Positions 1 to 6,994 of a stretch of DNA of 7,279 bases are shown one piece after another. This stretch comes from an uncultured Clostridia bacterium (lineage in GTDB: Bacteria > Bacillota > Clostridia > Oscillospirales > Ruminococcaceae). The notes beneath the pieces were generated by a model. That model was given only the letters and a program-made list of their open reading frames with translations, did no database searches and was not told the DNA's origin. The DNA is taken from positions 1-7,279 of the forward strand of contig CAMDZU010000064.1 of the NCBI GenBank assembly GCA_945910715.1, read 5' to 3'. The number at the start of each line of letters is the position of its first letter. The first letter of the stretch is position 1. The position numbers and the translations under genes are program-made.

Positions 1-1174
1 CAAAATGGGTATTTGCGGTATCGGAGCGGTTCGGGGGAATATGGTTCATTTTCATCCACAGCATAAAGGAGCGGTAGCCCAGGCGGTATTTCTTCTCGGG
101 ATTCTGCTCCCTTTTGTATGCCCTTATTGCCGCTTTAAGGGTGTTTTTTTCACGCCTGTTTTTCTTTTCATATACGATTTTTTCGTAATAATCGGTAAAG
201 GCGCTGTCCTTATAGTCGGTTAGATTATCCTTTCTTCTGAAAATGTCCGCAAAGGATTTCAGTACCGCCAACAGCTTTTTTCTGAAAATAATCACAGCGG
301 CAGCACAGCCTGCAATGAAAACAATTTTTAGTATAAAGGTAACAAGGTCGTTTCCCTCACGGATTTGTGACGCTTCTCCCGCAATCTCGTCCACGTTGAA
401 GGAAAGGTCCACAGGCTCGGCGGAAAAAATGCTCATAAATCTGAACACCAGCCACATTATCAGTCTGTAAAGCTGATAAAGCACATAGCCAATCTGATTA
501 CGGAAAGCATAAAGCGCACCGAATATTAAAGCCACAAGGGCTATCATGCCCATATTGTAGGCTCTCAGCCCCTTTGGAATAAGGGCGTTTGTTCCTTTTC
601 GGCGGTTGGTGTGAACTGAAATATTGGTCTGATTTATAAGTATTGCCGCAATCAGCACCTCGATGAGCATTGAATAAATCATAACGCTTTTGCCTGTTTC
701 CGCAAGCTCCTCGGGCGCATACATTGAGTAAATCAGAAAGCAGGCGATAAATTCCACTGCATAGCCTCCAAGCCACGGCATTGTGAAAATGTCGCTGAAG
801 GATTTGCAGAAGAATTTGTAGCCTGTGAAATATCCGAAAACACAGCTTACTGCCACGATAAAGGACATTACCGTTTTCTGATTCAACAGACACATTACCG
901 CAAAGGGAATTACTGCGGCGGCAATGCCCAGCAGCCTTGTAAAAACGCTGAAAGCCGTTCGGGCGGCTTTGCTTTTCCATTTGTGGCCGTGCCTTATTCC
1001 TGCCACGGTATAGCCAATAAGAGCTCCGTTAAGGCACAGCCCGTAAACAAAGGCAATCTGCTCTATGCTTATCTGTTCATAAACAATAACCGTCCCTGTG
1101 AAAATCAGCGGAAAGATAACCATAAACATACCAAAGGCGGAAAGCAGCTTCAGCGGAAAAAGCTCACGCTTCAT
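1..1174 (-). CDS. Multi-pass membrane protein with DUF4129-like cytoplasmic tail, no transglutaminase core seen (3' end beyond window)
   Basis: An open frame of 391 codons runs from ATG at 1174 to the left edge without a stop, so the C-terminus is missing. It begins MKRELFPLKLLSAFGMFMVI. Hydrophobic segments lie near residues 12-32, 40-60, 80-98, 101-118, 134-152, 163-181, 207-224, possibly 228-250, and 278-297. A short polar loop (about 251-277) precedes the last one. The rest is a basic, probably cytoplasmic tail. Its end (Y367-R-S-F-M-L-W-M-K-M-N-H-I-P-P-N-R-S-D-T) resembles the helix-turn pattern of DUF4129, the C-terminal domain of TgpA/YebA-like membrane transglutaminases. No GHC, HAW or DPT transglutaminase motif is present. 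The start is well supported: a perfect AAGGAGG lies 7 nt upstream and ATG overlaps the stop of the DUF58 gene (TAATG). Position after MoxR and DUF58 suggests it is their membrane partner. Family assignment is inference; the reading frame is clear. Confidence 0.8.
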   Translation of the reverse strand, partial: MKRELFPLKLLSAFGMFMVIFPLIFTGTVIVYEQISIEQIAFVYGLCLNGALIGYTVAGIRHGHKWKSKAARTAFSVFTRLLGIAAAVIPFAVMCLLNQKTVMSFIVAVSCVFGYFTGYKFFCKSFSDIFTMPWLGGYAVEFIACFLIYSMYAPEELAETGKSVMIYSMLIEVLIAAILINQTNISVHTNRRKGTNALIPKGLRAYNMGMIALVALIFGALYAFRNQIGYVLYQLYRLIMWLVFRFMSIFSAEPVDLSFNVDEIAGEASQIREGNDLVTFILKIVFIAGCAAAVIIFRKKLLAVLKSFADIFRRKDNLTDYKDSAFTDYYEKIVYEKKNRREKNTLKAAIRAYKREQNPEKKYRLGYRSFMLWMKMNHIPPNRSDTANTHF

Positions 1175-2283
1175 TATACCGCCTCCTTATCGTCAGACAG
1201 CCGCAGGAAATTGCGGCTTTTCCTTATGGGCACAATCTCAAATGGAATTTCCGTATCGTCAGCGCAGCAGAACACCACATTTCGGTTTTCGCAGCGCTGT
1301 CTTTCCGCAAATTCAACCAGTCTGCCGCTTATATATGGAGTGACAATTATAATGTCCGTATAGCCCGAAAGGCTGATATTTTCAAGCATTTCTGTGAATT
1401 TCACGGAGCATATTTCCTCAATTTCCGCAAGGGTGTACAAAAGGGAATGAACGTCCCTTTCACGGAGAAAAACGCCATTCTCAAAGCCTCCGTTTGAGGC
1501 AAAGGAAATTTTCATACCCTTATTTTCACATTCCGCAAAAAGAAAGGCGCAATATCTGATAAAGCCCTCAACGTGGCTCATATTGGCACAGCAAAGCCCA
1601 CCTTCCTCCGCTCTCTGCATATTAAGCGCCACAAGGACGTTGTTGGAGGTGGTGTATTCGTTGTTGTAAACCATAAGTCGCTGATTTCGTGCCGTGCTTT
1701 GCAAGTGGATTGAGCTCATTGAATCCCTTGAGGTATATTCACGGACTCCCGAAATTTCAAAGGGGTCGGGGCAGATAAATCGCTTTATGAAAATATTGCC
1801 GAAAAGCTCCTCCTTGGAAAGCTGCATTCCGCCAACTTCCGCAGGCTTTGGCAATACGGTTATTTTTGCGTCAACCCTTGCACGCATCGAAACGGTTACA
1901 AGTCCTAACAGGTCGCTTGCCACAAGGGTTGTATCGTCAAAGCGGAATACTCCCCTTTTAAGGCAGGTCACCTTCCATTTTCGGGTGCATTTCTGATTTG
2001 GACGCAGCACGAAAACGCTTGGCACAAAACGGGTGTTTTCGCTTACGGTTGTACCCATAAATTCAAGGTAGGGCGAAGTGGCAATTTCCGCCTTTAGCCA
2101 GGGCACAGGCAGTCCCTTGCCGTTGGTTATCTGCTCGATTATTTCGATTTCGTCCCCCTCGGCGGCTTCGGCTGTGCTTATGGTAAGGGAGTAGGTAATC
2201 CCATTCATTGCCAGCTTTTTATAGACGGTCATTTCTATGAATGCGGTAAGAAAGCAGATTACTGCAATAACAATAACTTCCAT
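1174..2283 (-). CDS. DUF58 domain protein (vWA-like), degenerate metal site
   Basis: This is a 369-residue protein, close to the usual DUF58 length. One N-terminal hydrophobic segment (about 2-19, VIVIAVICFLTAFIEMTVY) is followed by a beta-rich domain (30-145). The family signature is at about 165-209: ICPDPFEISGVREYTSRD, then the S..TARNQRLMVYNNE stretch, matching the G-x-R-x-Y-x-x-x-D ... SAR ... L.V..fE pattern of DUF58. A vWA-like part follows from 214, with a predicted strand at 309-316 (TDIIIVTP). The position where vWA domains carry D-x-S-x-S reads N221-M-Q-R, so the metal-ion-dependent adhesion site looks lost. It starts 1 nt after the TGA of the MoxR gene and shares one base with the next gene's start. 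I see no Shine-Dalgarno before its ATG, so translation probably depends on coupling to the MoxR frame. Known for the family: partner of MoxR ATPases, as in B. subtilis yeaD; the biochemical role is unsettled. Confidence 0.88.
   Translation of the reverse strand: MEVIVIAVICFLTAFIEMTVYKKLAMNGITYSLTISTAEAAEGDEIEIIEQITNGKGLPVPWLKAEIATSPYLEFMGTTVSENTRFVPSVFVLRPNQKCTRKWKVTCLKRGVFRFDDTTLVASDLLGLVTVSMRARVDAKITVLPKPAEVGGMQLSKEELFGNIFIKRFICPDPFEISGVREYTSRDSMSSIHLQSTARNQRLMVYNNEYTTSNNVLVALNMQRAEEGGLCCANMSHVEGFIRYCAFLFAECENKGMKISFASNGGFENGVFLRERDVHSLLYTLAEIEEICSVKFTEMLENISLSGYTDIIIVTPYISGRLVEFAERQRCENRNVVFCCADDTEIPFEIVPIRKSRNFLRLSDDKEAV
1182..1188 (-). promoter_or_regulatory. Strong Shine-Dalgarno inside the DUF58 3' end
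   Basis: The minus strand reads AAGGAGG 7 nt before the ATG at 1174. It is built from the last codons of the DUF58 gene (the Asp-Lys-Glu-Ala part). It fixes the start of the membrane-protein gene and is the strongest ribosome binding site in the window. The DUF58 and transglutaminase starts have none that I can see. Confidence 0.85.
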
Positions 2284-2284
2284 A

Positions 2285-3226
2285 TCAGTCTATATTTTCA
2301 GTCGGTACGGGAACATTGTCCAGTATGTCGGAAACAATTCCGTCGGCATTTGAGCCGTTAATTCCACGCTCACGGCAGATAATGCGGTGGCACATTACAT
2401 AGGGAGCGCAAAGCTTTATGTCGTCGGGAATAACGTAGGCTCTGCCCTCGATTGCGGCTATGCTCTGTGACATTCTCATAAGGGCAAGCAGTCCTCTTGT
2501 GCTTATGCCAAGCCTTATGCGTGTATCCTTTCGGGTGGCAATAGCAAGGTCGGCAAGGTAGCCTTTAACAGCCTCGTTTACGTTCACATTGCAAATCTCA
2601 TTCTGTACATTCAGCAAATCCTTTGCCGAAACTACCGTTTCTGTTTTTTCAAGAGGGTGAACCGCTCCGAAGCCCGACAGTATCTCGATTTCGCTTTCCC
2701 TGTCGCTGTAACCGAGGGAAAGCCTTATAATAAATCGGTCAAGCTGTGCCTCAGGGAGAGGGTATGTGCCTTGGGTTTCAACAGGGTTTTCCGTTGCGAT
2801 TACCGCAAAGGGGGCAGGGAGAGAATAGCTTTCGCCGTCTATTGTTGCCTGCCTTTCCTCCATACATTCCAAAAGTGCCGACTGTGTTCGTGGAGTGGCA
2901 CGGTTTATCTCGTCCGCAAGGAGAATGTTTGTGAAAACGGGACCTTTCCGCAGTGTAAATTCCTGCGATTTCATATTGAAAAAGTTTATGCCCGTAATAT
3001 CCGAGGGCAAAAGGTCGGGGGTGAACTGTATTCTCGCAAAATCGCCGCCTATGCTTTTGGCTATCGCCTTGGCAAGAACGGTTTTTCCCGTTCCCGGAAC
3101 GTCCTCAAGGAGAACATGACCCTTTGCGCATAAAGCGGCAATTACCAGCTTTATTTCCCTGTCCTTGCCCTTGATTACTCTGCTGATGTTTGCTGAAAGA
3201 GCGCTGTAAAATTCCTGTGGATTCAT
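2285..3226 (-). CDS. MoxR-family AAA+ ATPase
   Basis: This 313-residue AAA+ ATPase has every MoxR landmark. Walker A is E41-D-V-P-G-T-G-K-T49. Walker B is L102-L-A-D-E-I-N-R-A110. Sensor 1 is in ATENPVE (Asn147). The family segment TYPLPEAQLDRF (154-165) carries the arginine finger region. The sensor 2 region is G-I-S-T-R244 in the C-terminal lid. The length is typical for the family. It has no membrane segment, so it is cytosolic. MoxR proteins are thought to use ATP hydrolysis to remodel partners with vWA-type folds; here the DUF58 gene begins 1 nt after its stop, the classic pairing. Its start is supported by GGGAGA at 3233-3238, 7 nt before ATG. The closest upstream feature is a terminator-like hairpin about 20 nt away, and no clear promoter lies between, so its expression may rely on readthrough or on a promoter inside the DHH gene. 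The family call is secure; the substrate is unknown. Confidence 0.96.
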   Translation of the reverse strand: MNPQEFYSALSANISRVIKGKDREIKLVIAALCAKGHVLLEDVPGTGKTVLAKAIAKSIGGDFARIQFTPDLLPSDITGINFFNMKSQEFTLRKGPVFTNILLADEINRATPRTQSALLECMEERQATIDGESYSLPAPFAVIATENPVETQGTYPLPEAQLDRFIIRLSLGYSDRESEIEILSGFGAVHPLEKTETVVSAKDLLNVQNEICNVNVNEAVKGYLADLAIATRKDTRIRLGISTRGLLALMRMSQSIAAIEGRAYVIPDDIKLCAPYVMCHRIICRERGINGSNADGIVSDILDNVPVPTENID

Positions 3227-3244
3227 CTTTTATCTCCCATTATG

Positions 3245-3270
3245 AAAACAGTCGGCGTTTTTGCCGACTG
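3245..3270 (-). terminator. Rho-independent terminator-like hairpin after the DHH gene
   Basis: The minus strand reads CAGTCGGC, loop AAAAAC, GCCGACTG, then TTTT. This is a perfect 8-bp GC-rich stem (arms at 3263-3270 and 3249-3256), extendable by G-U and A-U pairs on both sides, with a short U tract at 3245-3248. It begins 7 nt after the DHH stop codon. The U tract is short, so termination may be partial. It ends about 18 nt upstream of the MoxR start codon, so it could also act on the downstream operon. Confidence 0.7.
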
Positions 3271-3277
3271 CTTATTG

Positions 3278-4207
3278 TTATACATTGTAGTATTTATCGT
3301 AGTTTACCAGCTCGTCAAGCAGCTTTGGCAGCTTTTCGGGAATATCCTCGTCCGCAAACTGGCAGGTACCTACCGCCTTGTGTCCGCCGCCGCCGTATTT
3401 GAGCATAAGGCTGCCTACATTGACGTTGCTTGTTCTGTTGAGAATGGAGTAGCCTACCGCTACGGAGCAGCCCTTGCCGCCCTTGCCCGAAACTATCCAA
3501 GCGGAAATATTCTGCTCGGGGTAAAGGCTGTAAATCATAAAGCGGTTGCCTGTGTAAATCGGGTCAACGCCTCTCAGGTCTGTGATTATTACGTCACGTT
3601 CTGTTCTTGTATGAGCTGCAACCATTTCCTTGAAATGCTCGGTCTGGTCGTTATAAAGCTCGATTCTTTCCTTGATGTCAGGCATTGCAAGTATTTCAGC
3701 CGTTGTCATTGTGCGGCAGCATACAAGCAGCTTTTCCATAAGCTGATAGTTGCTTATGGTAAAGTTGCGGAAACGTCCAAGACCTGTTCTTGGGTCCATC
3801 AGAAAGCCTACTAAAATCCAGCCCTGCGGATTGAGAATCTCATCTCTTGTAAGATTTCCCGAGTCAACCTTGTCAACCGCAACCATAAGGTCGTCAAACT
3901 GGGGGAATCTTTCCTTACCGCCGTAGTATTCGTAGATAATTCTTGCGCAGCTTGGAGTAATGCGGCTTTCGCCCTTGTATTTGCCCTTGTACTTAACACG
4001 TTCCTCCTCGCTGGAGTGATGGTCGAACCAAAGTCCGCAGCCCTCCACAAAGGGAACGTTTGCAAGCACGTCGTTTTCCGTTACGGGAACAAGTCCGTCC
4101 TGAATATCCTTTGGGTGAGCAAAGGTCCATGAGTCAATAATTCCTGCTTCAAGAAGCAGTGCGCCGCAGGCAAGACCGTCAAAATCCGAACGTGTAATCA
4201 ATCTCAT
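3278..4207 (-). CDS. DHH-family phosphoesterase, exopolyphosphatase-like
   Basis: This 309-residue protein has both DHH halves. The N-terminal domain has motif I as T5-R-S-D-F-D-G11, the signature D62-H63-H64 within LWFDHHSS, and a further acidic motif V111-D-K-V-D115. The C-terminal DHHA1-like domain carries the nucleotide/phosphate-binding glycine loop Y271-G-G-G-G-H276. The set of metal ligands (D8, D10, D62, H63, D115) looks complete, so it is probably an active Mn2+-type phosphoesterase. It has no membrane segment and should be cytosolic. Annotated relatives are called exopolyphosphatase-like, while characterised cousins such as NrnA degrade nanoRNA and pAp, so the substrate is open. The start is certain: an in-frame TGA sits five codons upstream (4223-4225), and GAAAGGA at 4218-4224 is a plausible ribosome binding site. 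It has its own promoter and terminator and so appears to be a single-gene unit between two envelope modules. Confidence 0.93.
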   Translation of the reverse strand: MRLITRSDFDGLACGALLLEAGIIDSWTFAHPKDIQDGLVPVTENDVLANVPFVEGCGLWFDHHSSEEERVKYKGKYKGESRITPSCARIIYEYYGGKERFPQFDDLMVAVDKVDSGNLTRDEILNPQGWILVGFLMDPRTGLGRFRNFTISNYQLMEKLLVCCRTMTTAEILAMPDIKERIELYNDQTEHFKEMVAAHTRTERDVIITDLRGVDPIYTGNRFMIYSLYPEQNISAWIVSGKGGKGCSVAVGYSILNRTSNVNVGSLMLKYGGGGHKAVGTCQFADEDIPEKLPKLLDELVNYDKYYNV

Positions 4208-4266
4208 AGTAAAAATTTCCTTTCAGAAAATTTGTGAAATTGCCGTTTTAGCAGGGCAAAATCCAT
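4204..4266 (-). other. Candidate leader ORF upstream of the DHH gene
   Basis: An ATG at 4266-4264 opens a 20-codon frame (MDFALLKRQF... ending ERKFLL). Its TGA at 4206-4204 overlaps the DHH start codon as ATGA. The ATG lies only about 3 nt downstream of the transcription start predicted from the promoter, so there is no room for a Shine-Dalgarno and it would have to be translated leaderless. It may simply be a chance open frame in AT-rich DNA; nothing in the peptide is recognisable. Confidence 0.2.
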
Positions 4267-4327
4267 ATTACCCTAATTATAACAAATAATTTGGAAAAAA
4301 GCAATATTTTTTGTTAAATTCATTGAA
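4208..4327 (-). other. 120-bp AT-rich spacer between transglutaminase and DHH genes
   Basis: It holds the DHH promoter, its roughly 60-nt leader, a weak 5-bp hairpin (TTGCC/GGCAA, 4259-4240), the candidate leader ORF and the DHH ribosome binding site. Between the transglutaminase stop and the promoter -35 box there are only about 23 nt. No GC-rich terminator hairpin is seen there, so the upstream module may read through into the DHH gene. Confidence 0.7.
4276..4304 (-). promoter_or_regulatory. SigA-type promoter for the DHH gene
   Basis: On the minus strand, TTGCTT (4304-4299) and a perfect TATAAT (4281-4276) are separated by 17 nt, the ideal housekeeping-sigma spacing, inside the AT-rich spacer between the transglutaminase and DHH genes. 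The predicted start is near 4269, leaving a leader of about 60 nt. This is the only spacer in the window with room for a promoter and the only good match seen. Confidence 0.75.
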
Positions 4328-6994
4328 TTAAAATAACGCTGCTCTGCAAATTATTTTTTTCAGAGGATTTGCCTTTAGAACGGTTGCGCTGTAAAGAGCG
4401 CAGACATATTCCGCCGCCGCCGCACATTCCTCGTGGGAAAGCTCTCCGCCGCTGAATTCCGCCTTTTCAAAAATTGCCATTGCGTCGCACATTGAGCCGC
4501 TTTCAAGGGGGAATTTCTTGTCCGTCCTTATTGCAAAGGCAACAGGCAGCTCACCCTTTTTCTGCTCAATCCCGAAAGCGTTCAGCAGTCTTAAGGTAAA
4601 GGTGAACAGCTCGGACATATATTTTTCGGGAACTCTTCTTACCCTTGCAAAGAATTTCTGTTCCGCTTTTTTAAGGGAAACAAGCCACAGTAGAAGCAGG
4701 ACTATGGCAATAACGGAGGCGGCGATTATTGCTATTGCAAAAATGGCTTCACGGCTAAGGCTTGCCTTTTCTGCAGGAGTAAGGGAAACTTCCGTTCCGC
4801 TGCCCGTAAGGGAGCTTTCGGGCTTTGAGGCGGTTGTTGTGTGGGAAACGGAGGACGAAGCTTCCGAGGGTCTTGTTGTAGATGGAGCGGGGGTGGTGGT
4901 TTCCAAGGAAGAAGCGGTGGTTGTTGTGGCAGGAGTGTCCGAGGTATTACTTGAAGTGGGGTCAAAGGGCAGCCAGCCTATTTCCGGGAAATAAACCTCA
5001 ACCCACGCATGAAGATTGCGGTCACGGAGAGTATATTCATAGCCGCCGTTTACGGGAGTGCCGTTTCCCTGAACCACATAGCCCGTTACATATCTTGCGG
5101 GGATTCCCAGACTGCGCATTGCCAGTACCATTGAGGTAGCGTAAAGGGCGCAGTGTCCCGACTTGGTTTTCTGCAGGAAGGAGCCTATTGTTGTGCCGTA
5201 GGTTCTGTCGGTATTGTCGGCGGTAAGTGAATAGGTGTAATTGTTGTGGAAAAAGCTGCATATTGCCTCAGCGGTGTTGTATCTGTCCTTTGTGCTGTTC
5301 TTGTCAATTCCGTAAACATCATAGCCGTATTTCGAAATTTCGTCAAGCAGAAAGTCAATATTATCCTTCTCCGCTTCGGGGACGTTCAGGTAGGTATCTG
5401 TTACAAATCGGGTATAAATGTCCTTGTAGCTTAGATATTCGGCTCTTGTAAGCTCATTCGGTAAGGTCCAGACTATTGAACTGATTGCGTCGTAATAGAA
5501 ATCAGAGGTATTGGCAAGAGCCGTACCGAAATCCATACTGTTCATTTTGGGGTAAAGGGTAAGGCTTTCGTAGGTTTTCAGCACTCCCGACTGATTTTTC
5601 AGACGTAAAACGAAATCCCCCGTACATTCAAGAATATCGCTTGATTTATAATTTAGCTCGTAGGGAGCAACAGGAACAAACGCAACCTTTGCAGAGCGGA
5701 GATACTCGATTTTGATTTTCTGAAAGCCGATAAAATCATCGGGGTCGTAGCCCTGAAACATAAGCTTTTGTCTGAACACCTGAAAATCCGTTTCGGGATA
5801 GTAATTTTCAAGCATTTCGGCGGTTTCGGCATCCTTGACATATTGCTCGGAGCTGAAGGTTGTCCATTGTGTTCCTGTAAAATCAACGCCTATATCCCCA
5901 CGGAGAAAAACAGGGCTTTCGTTATCGTCAAGGGTTACGGTAAGCACGGGAAGGTTGCCTGTTCCGGGGGCTTTTATGGAAATTCTGTTTGAATCGGGAT
6001 CGGAGAAATAGCCGTTGTATTCGTCGCTGCCAAGATTAAGATTAAAGTCAAAGGCGCTTTCAATGCCGTTTACCGCTCTGACGTACATATCGCTTATGTC
6101 CTGATAAAGCTTTTCATAGTCGATTACGGGAGTTTGCGTAGCAATGGAGGCGAAAACTGCCATAAGTCCGCCGAAAATAATCACGGTGGCAATAGCGTTT
6201 CCCGTATATTTGTTGTAGCGGGGCAGATCGGATTTTATTTTCCGTGCAGGATAATACCGCGCGGTTTTCCTGCTGTACTTGCTTTCCTCCTTGTTAAGGG
6301 CGTAGGCTGATTTTCTGAGTCCCCAGAAAATGTAATACGCCTCCAGCTCATAGCTTGACCATACGGCTTCAAATCCCACAACAGCCGCCGCAAAGGGAAC
6401 AATGGTCCAGTAGAAATCCGCCGTTTCCGCCGCAAAGCAGGGGATAACAAGCAGTATTTCCGTAAAAACGACTGTGGCTGTACGAAGTCTTGTTCTGAGG
6501 GAAACGGTGAAAATAAGTGCAAGCAAGGCGGCAAAAATCACCATATAAAGCATACAGGCTTCCTGCACGTTTACGCTTGCAGGTATGATTAAATCTGACC
6601 TGTAATGGAGAAAGGACTCGGTGTGGAGCAGTCTGCTGTCAAGGTCTTTCAGTATCCAGTCGCTGAAATAGAAAAAGCCCTTTATCAGCCTTGTGCGGTA
6701 AATATAGAGGATTGTTCCTGCCGCAATGAGGATTCCTCCCGAAACCAGCCACTTGTTGAAAAGGGAATAAAGTACATAGAACAATGCGGAAAAGCCTGCG
6801 CCGATAAGACCGATTTGCCATAAATCAACGGGCACGGAGTAAAACTGAGCAACAATCACGGGAGCGCAGCCGCCGATAACGCATACAAGAACAAGCCTTA
6901 CCAGAAAAAGATAGGTAAGACTTACCGAGCCTGTTAAATATGTATCGCCTGCAACGGTGCTTACTGCGCCGTATTTGTTCTTGTTTTTCTTCAT
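4328..6994 (-). CDS. Membrane-anchored transglutaminase-like protein (TgpA/YebA type)
   Basis: This 888-residue membrane protein has the TgpA_N - transglutaminase core - DUF4129 layout. Hydrophobic segments lie near 24-50, 58-78, 82-99, 143-165, 172-188, 195-212 and 265-285. A large extracytoplasmic region (about 290-570) follows. The transglutaminase-like core (about 570-682) has a full triad: Cys615 in SGHC, His662 in LHAWVEVY and Asp678 in LPFDPT. A Ser/Thr/Pro-rich linker (about 681-735) leads to a last membrane helix (750-773) and a cytoplasmic DUF4129-like tail (about 785-888). It is longer than usual relatives such as Pseudomonas TgpA, mostly through the outer region and linker. With the catalytic residues kept it is probably an active thiol enzyme (cross-linking or hydrolysis) facing the cell wall; the substrate is unknown. 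It begins directly after the upstream stop (TGAATG) with no evident Shine-Dalgarno, so translation is likely coupled. B. subtilis yebA is a known relative. Confidence 0.92.
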   Translation of the reverse strand: MKKNKNKYGAVSTVAGDTYLTGSVSLTYLFLVRLVLVCVIGGCAPVIVAQFYSVPVDLWQIGLIGAGFSALFYVLYSLFNKWLVSGGILIAAGTILYIYRTRLIKGFFYFSDWILKDLDSRLLHTESFLHYRSDLIIPASVNVQEACMLYMVIFAALLALIFTVSLRTRLRTATVVFTEILLVIPCFAAETADFYWTIVPFAAAVVGFEAVWSSYELEAYYIFWGLRKSAYALNKEESKYSRKTARYYPARKIKSDLPRYNKYTGNAIATVIIFGGLMAVFASIATQTPVIDYEKLYQDISDMYVRAVNGIESAFDFNLNLGSDEYNGYFSDPDSNRISIKAPGTGNLPVLTVTLDDNESPVFLRGDIGVDFTGTQWTTFSSEQYVKDAETAEMLENYYPETDFQVFRQKLMFQGYDPDDFIGFQKIKIEYLRSAKVAFVPVAPYELNYKSSDILECTGDFVLRLKNQSGVLKTYESLTLYPKMNSMDFGTALANTSDFYYDAISSIVWTLPNELTRAEYLSYKDIYTRFVTDTYLNVPEAEKDNIDFLLDEISKYGYDVYGIDKNSTKDRYNTAEAICSFFHNNYTYSLTADNTDRTYGTTIGSFLQKTKSGHCALYATSMVLAMRSLGIPARYVTGYVVQGNGTPVNGGYEYTLRDRNLHAWVEVYFPEIGWLPFDPTSSNTSDTPATTTTASSLETTTPAPSTTRPSEASSSVSHTTTASKPESSLTGSGTEVSLTPAEKASLSREAIFAIAIIAASVIAIVLLLLWLVSLKKAEQKFFARVRRVPEKYMSELFTFTLRLLNAFGIEQKKGELPVAFAIRTDKKFPLESGSMCDAMAIFEKAEFSGGELSHEECAAAAEYVCALYSATVLKANPLKKIICRAALF

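Noticed and set aside
498..980. Minus-strand 160-codon open frame (MEKQSRPNG...)
   Set aside because: It lies in a different frame within the membrane-protein gene at 1-1174, which has an unbroken 391-codon frame, a perfect Shine-Dalgarno and clear membrane helices. The 160-codon product is Cys/Arg/His-rich with no recognisable domain.
2657..3133. Plus-strand 158-codon open frame opposite the MoxR gene
   Set aside because: It is antisense to the conserved Walker A/B region of MoxR; the product is Cys/Arg-rich with no domain.
3284..3289. TACAAT as a -10 box for the MoxR operon
   Set aside because: There is no -35-like hexamer at 16-18 nt upstream (AGCTGG is at 17), and TTGACG is 23 nt away, so the pair does not make a usable promoter.
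3242..3814. Plus-strand 190-codon open frame opposite the DHH gene
   Set aside because: It is antisense to a gene with full catalytic motifs; the translated product has no recognisable domain and there is no ribosome binding site or promoter for it that I can see.
4310..4336. AATTCA/TGAATT inverted repeat after the transglutaminase stop as a terminator
   Set aside because: The arms are separated by a single base and contain few G-C pairs, so no stable hairpin can form; it is AT-rich palindromic noise.
4830..4945. GT/AC-rich low-complexity tract as a tandem repeat or recombination site
   Set aside because: It is fully explained by Thr/Pro/Ser codons of the linker and has no exact repeat unit.
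4518..4994. Plus-strand 158-codon open frame opposite the transglutaminase 3' part
   Set aside because: Its Val/Glu-rich C-terminal stretch is just the complement of the Thr/Ser-rich linker codons. It is a shadow of the real gene.
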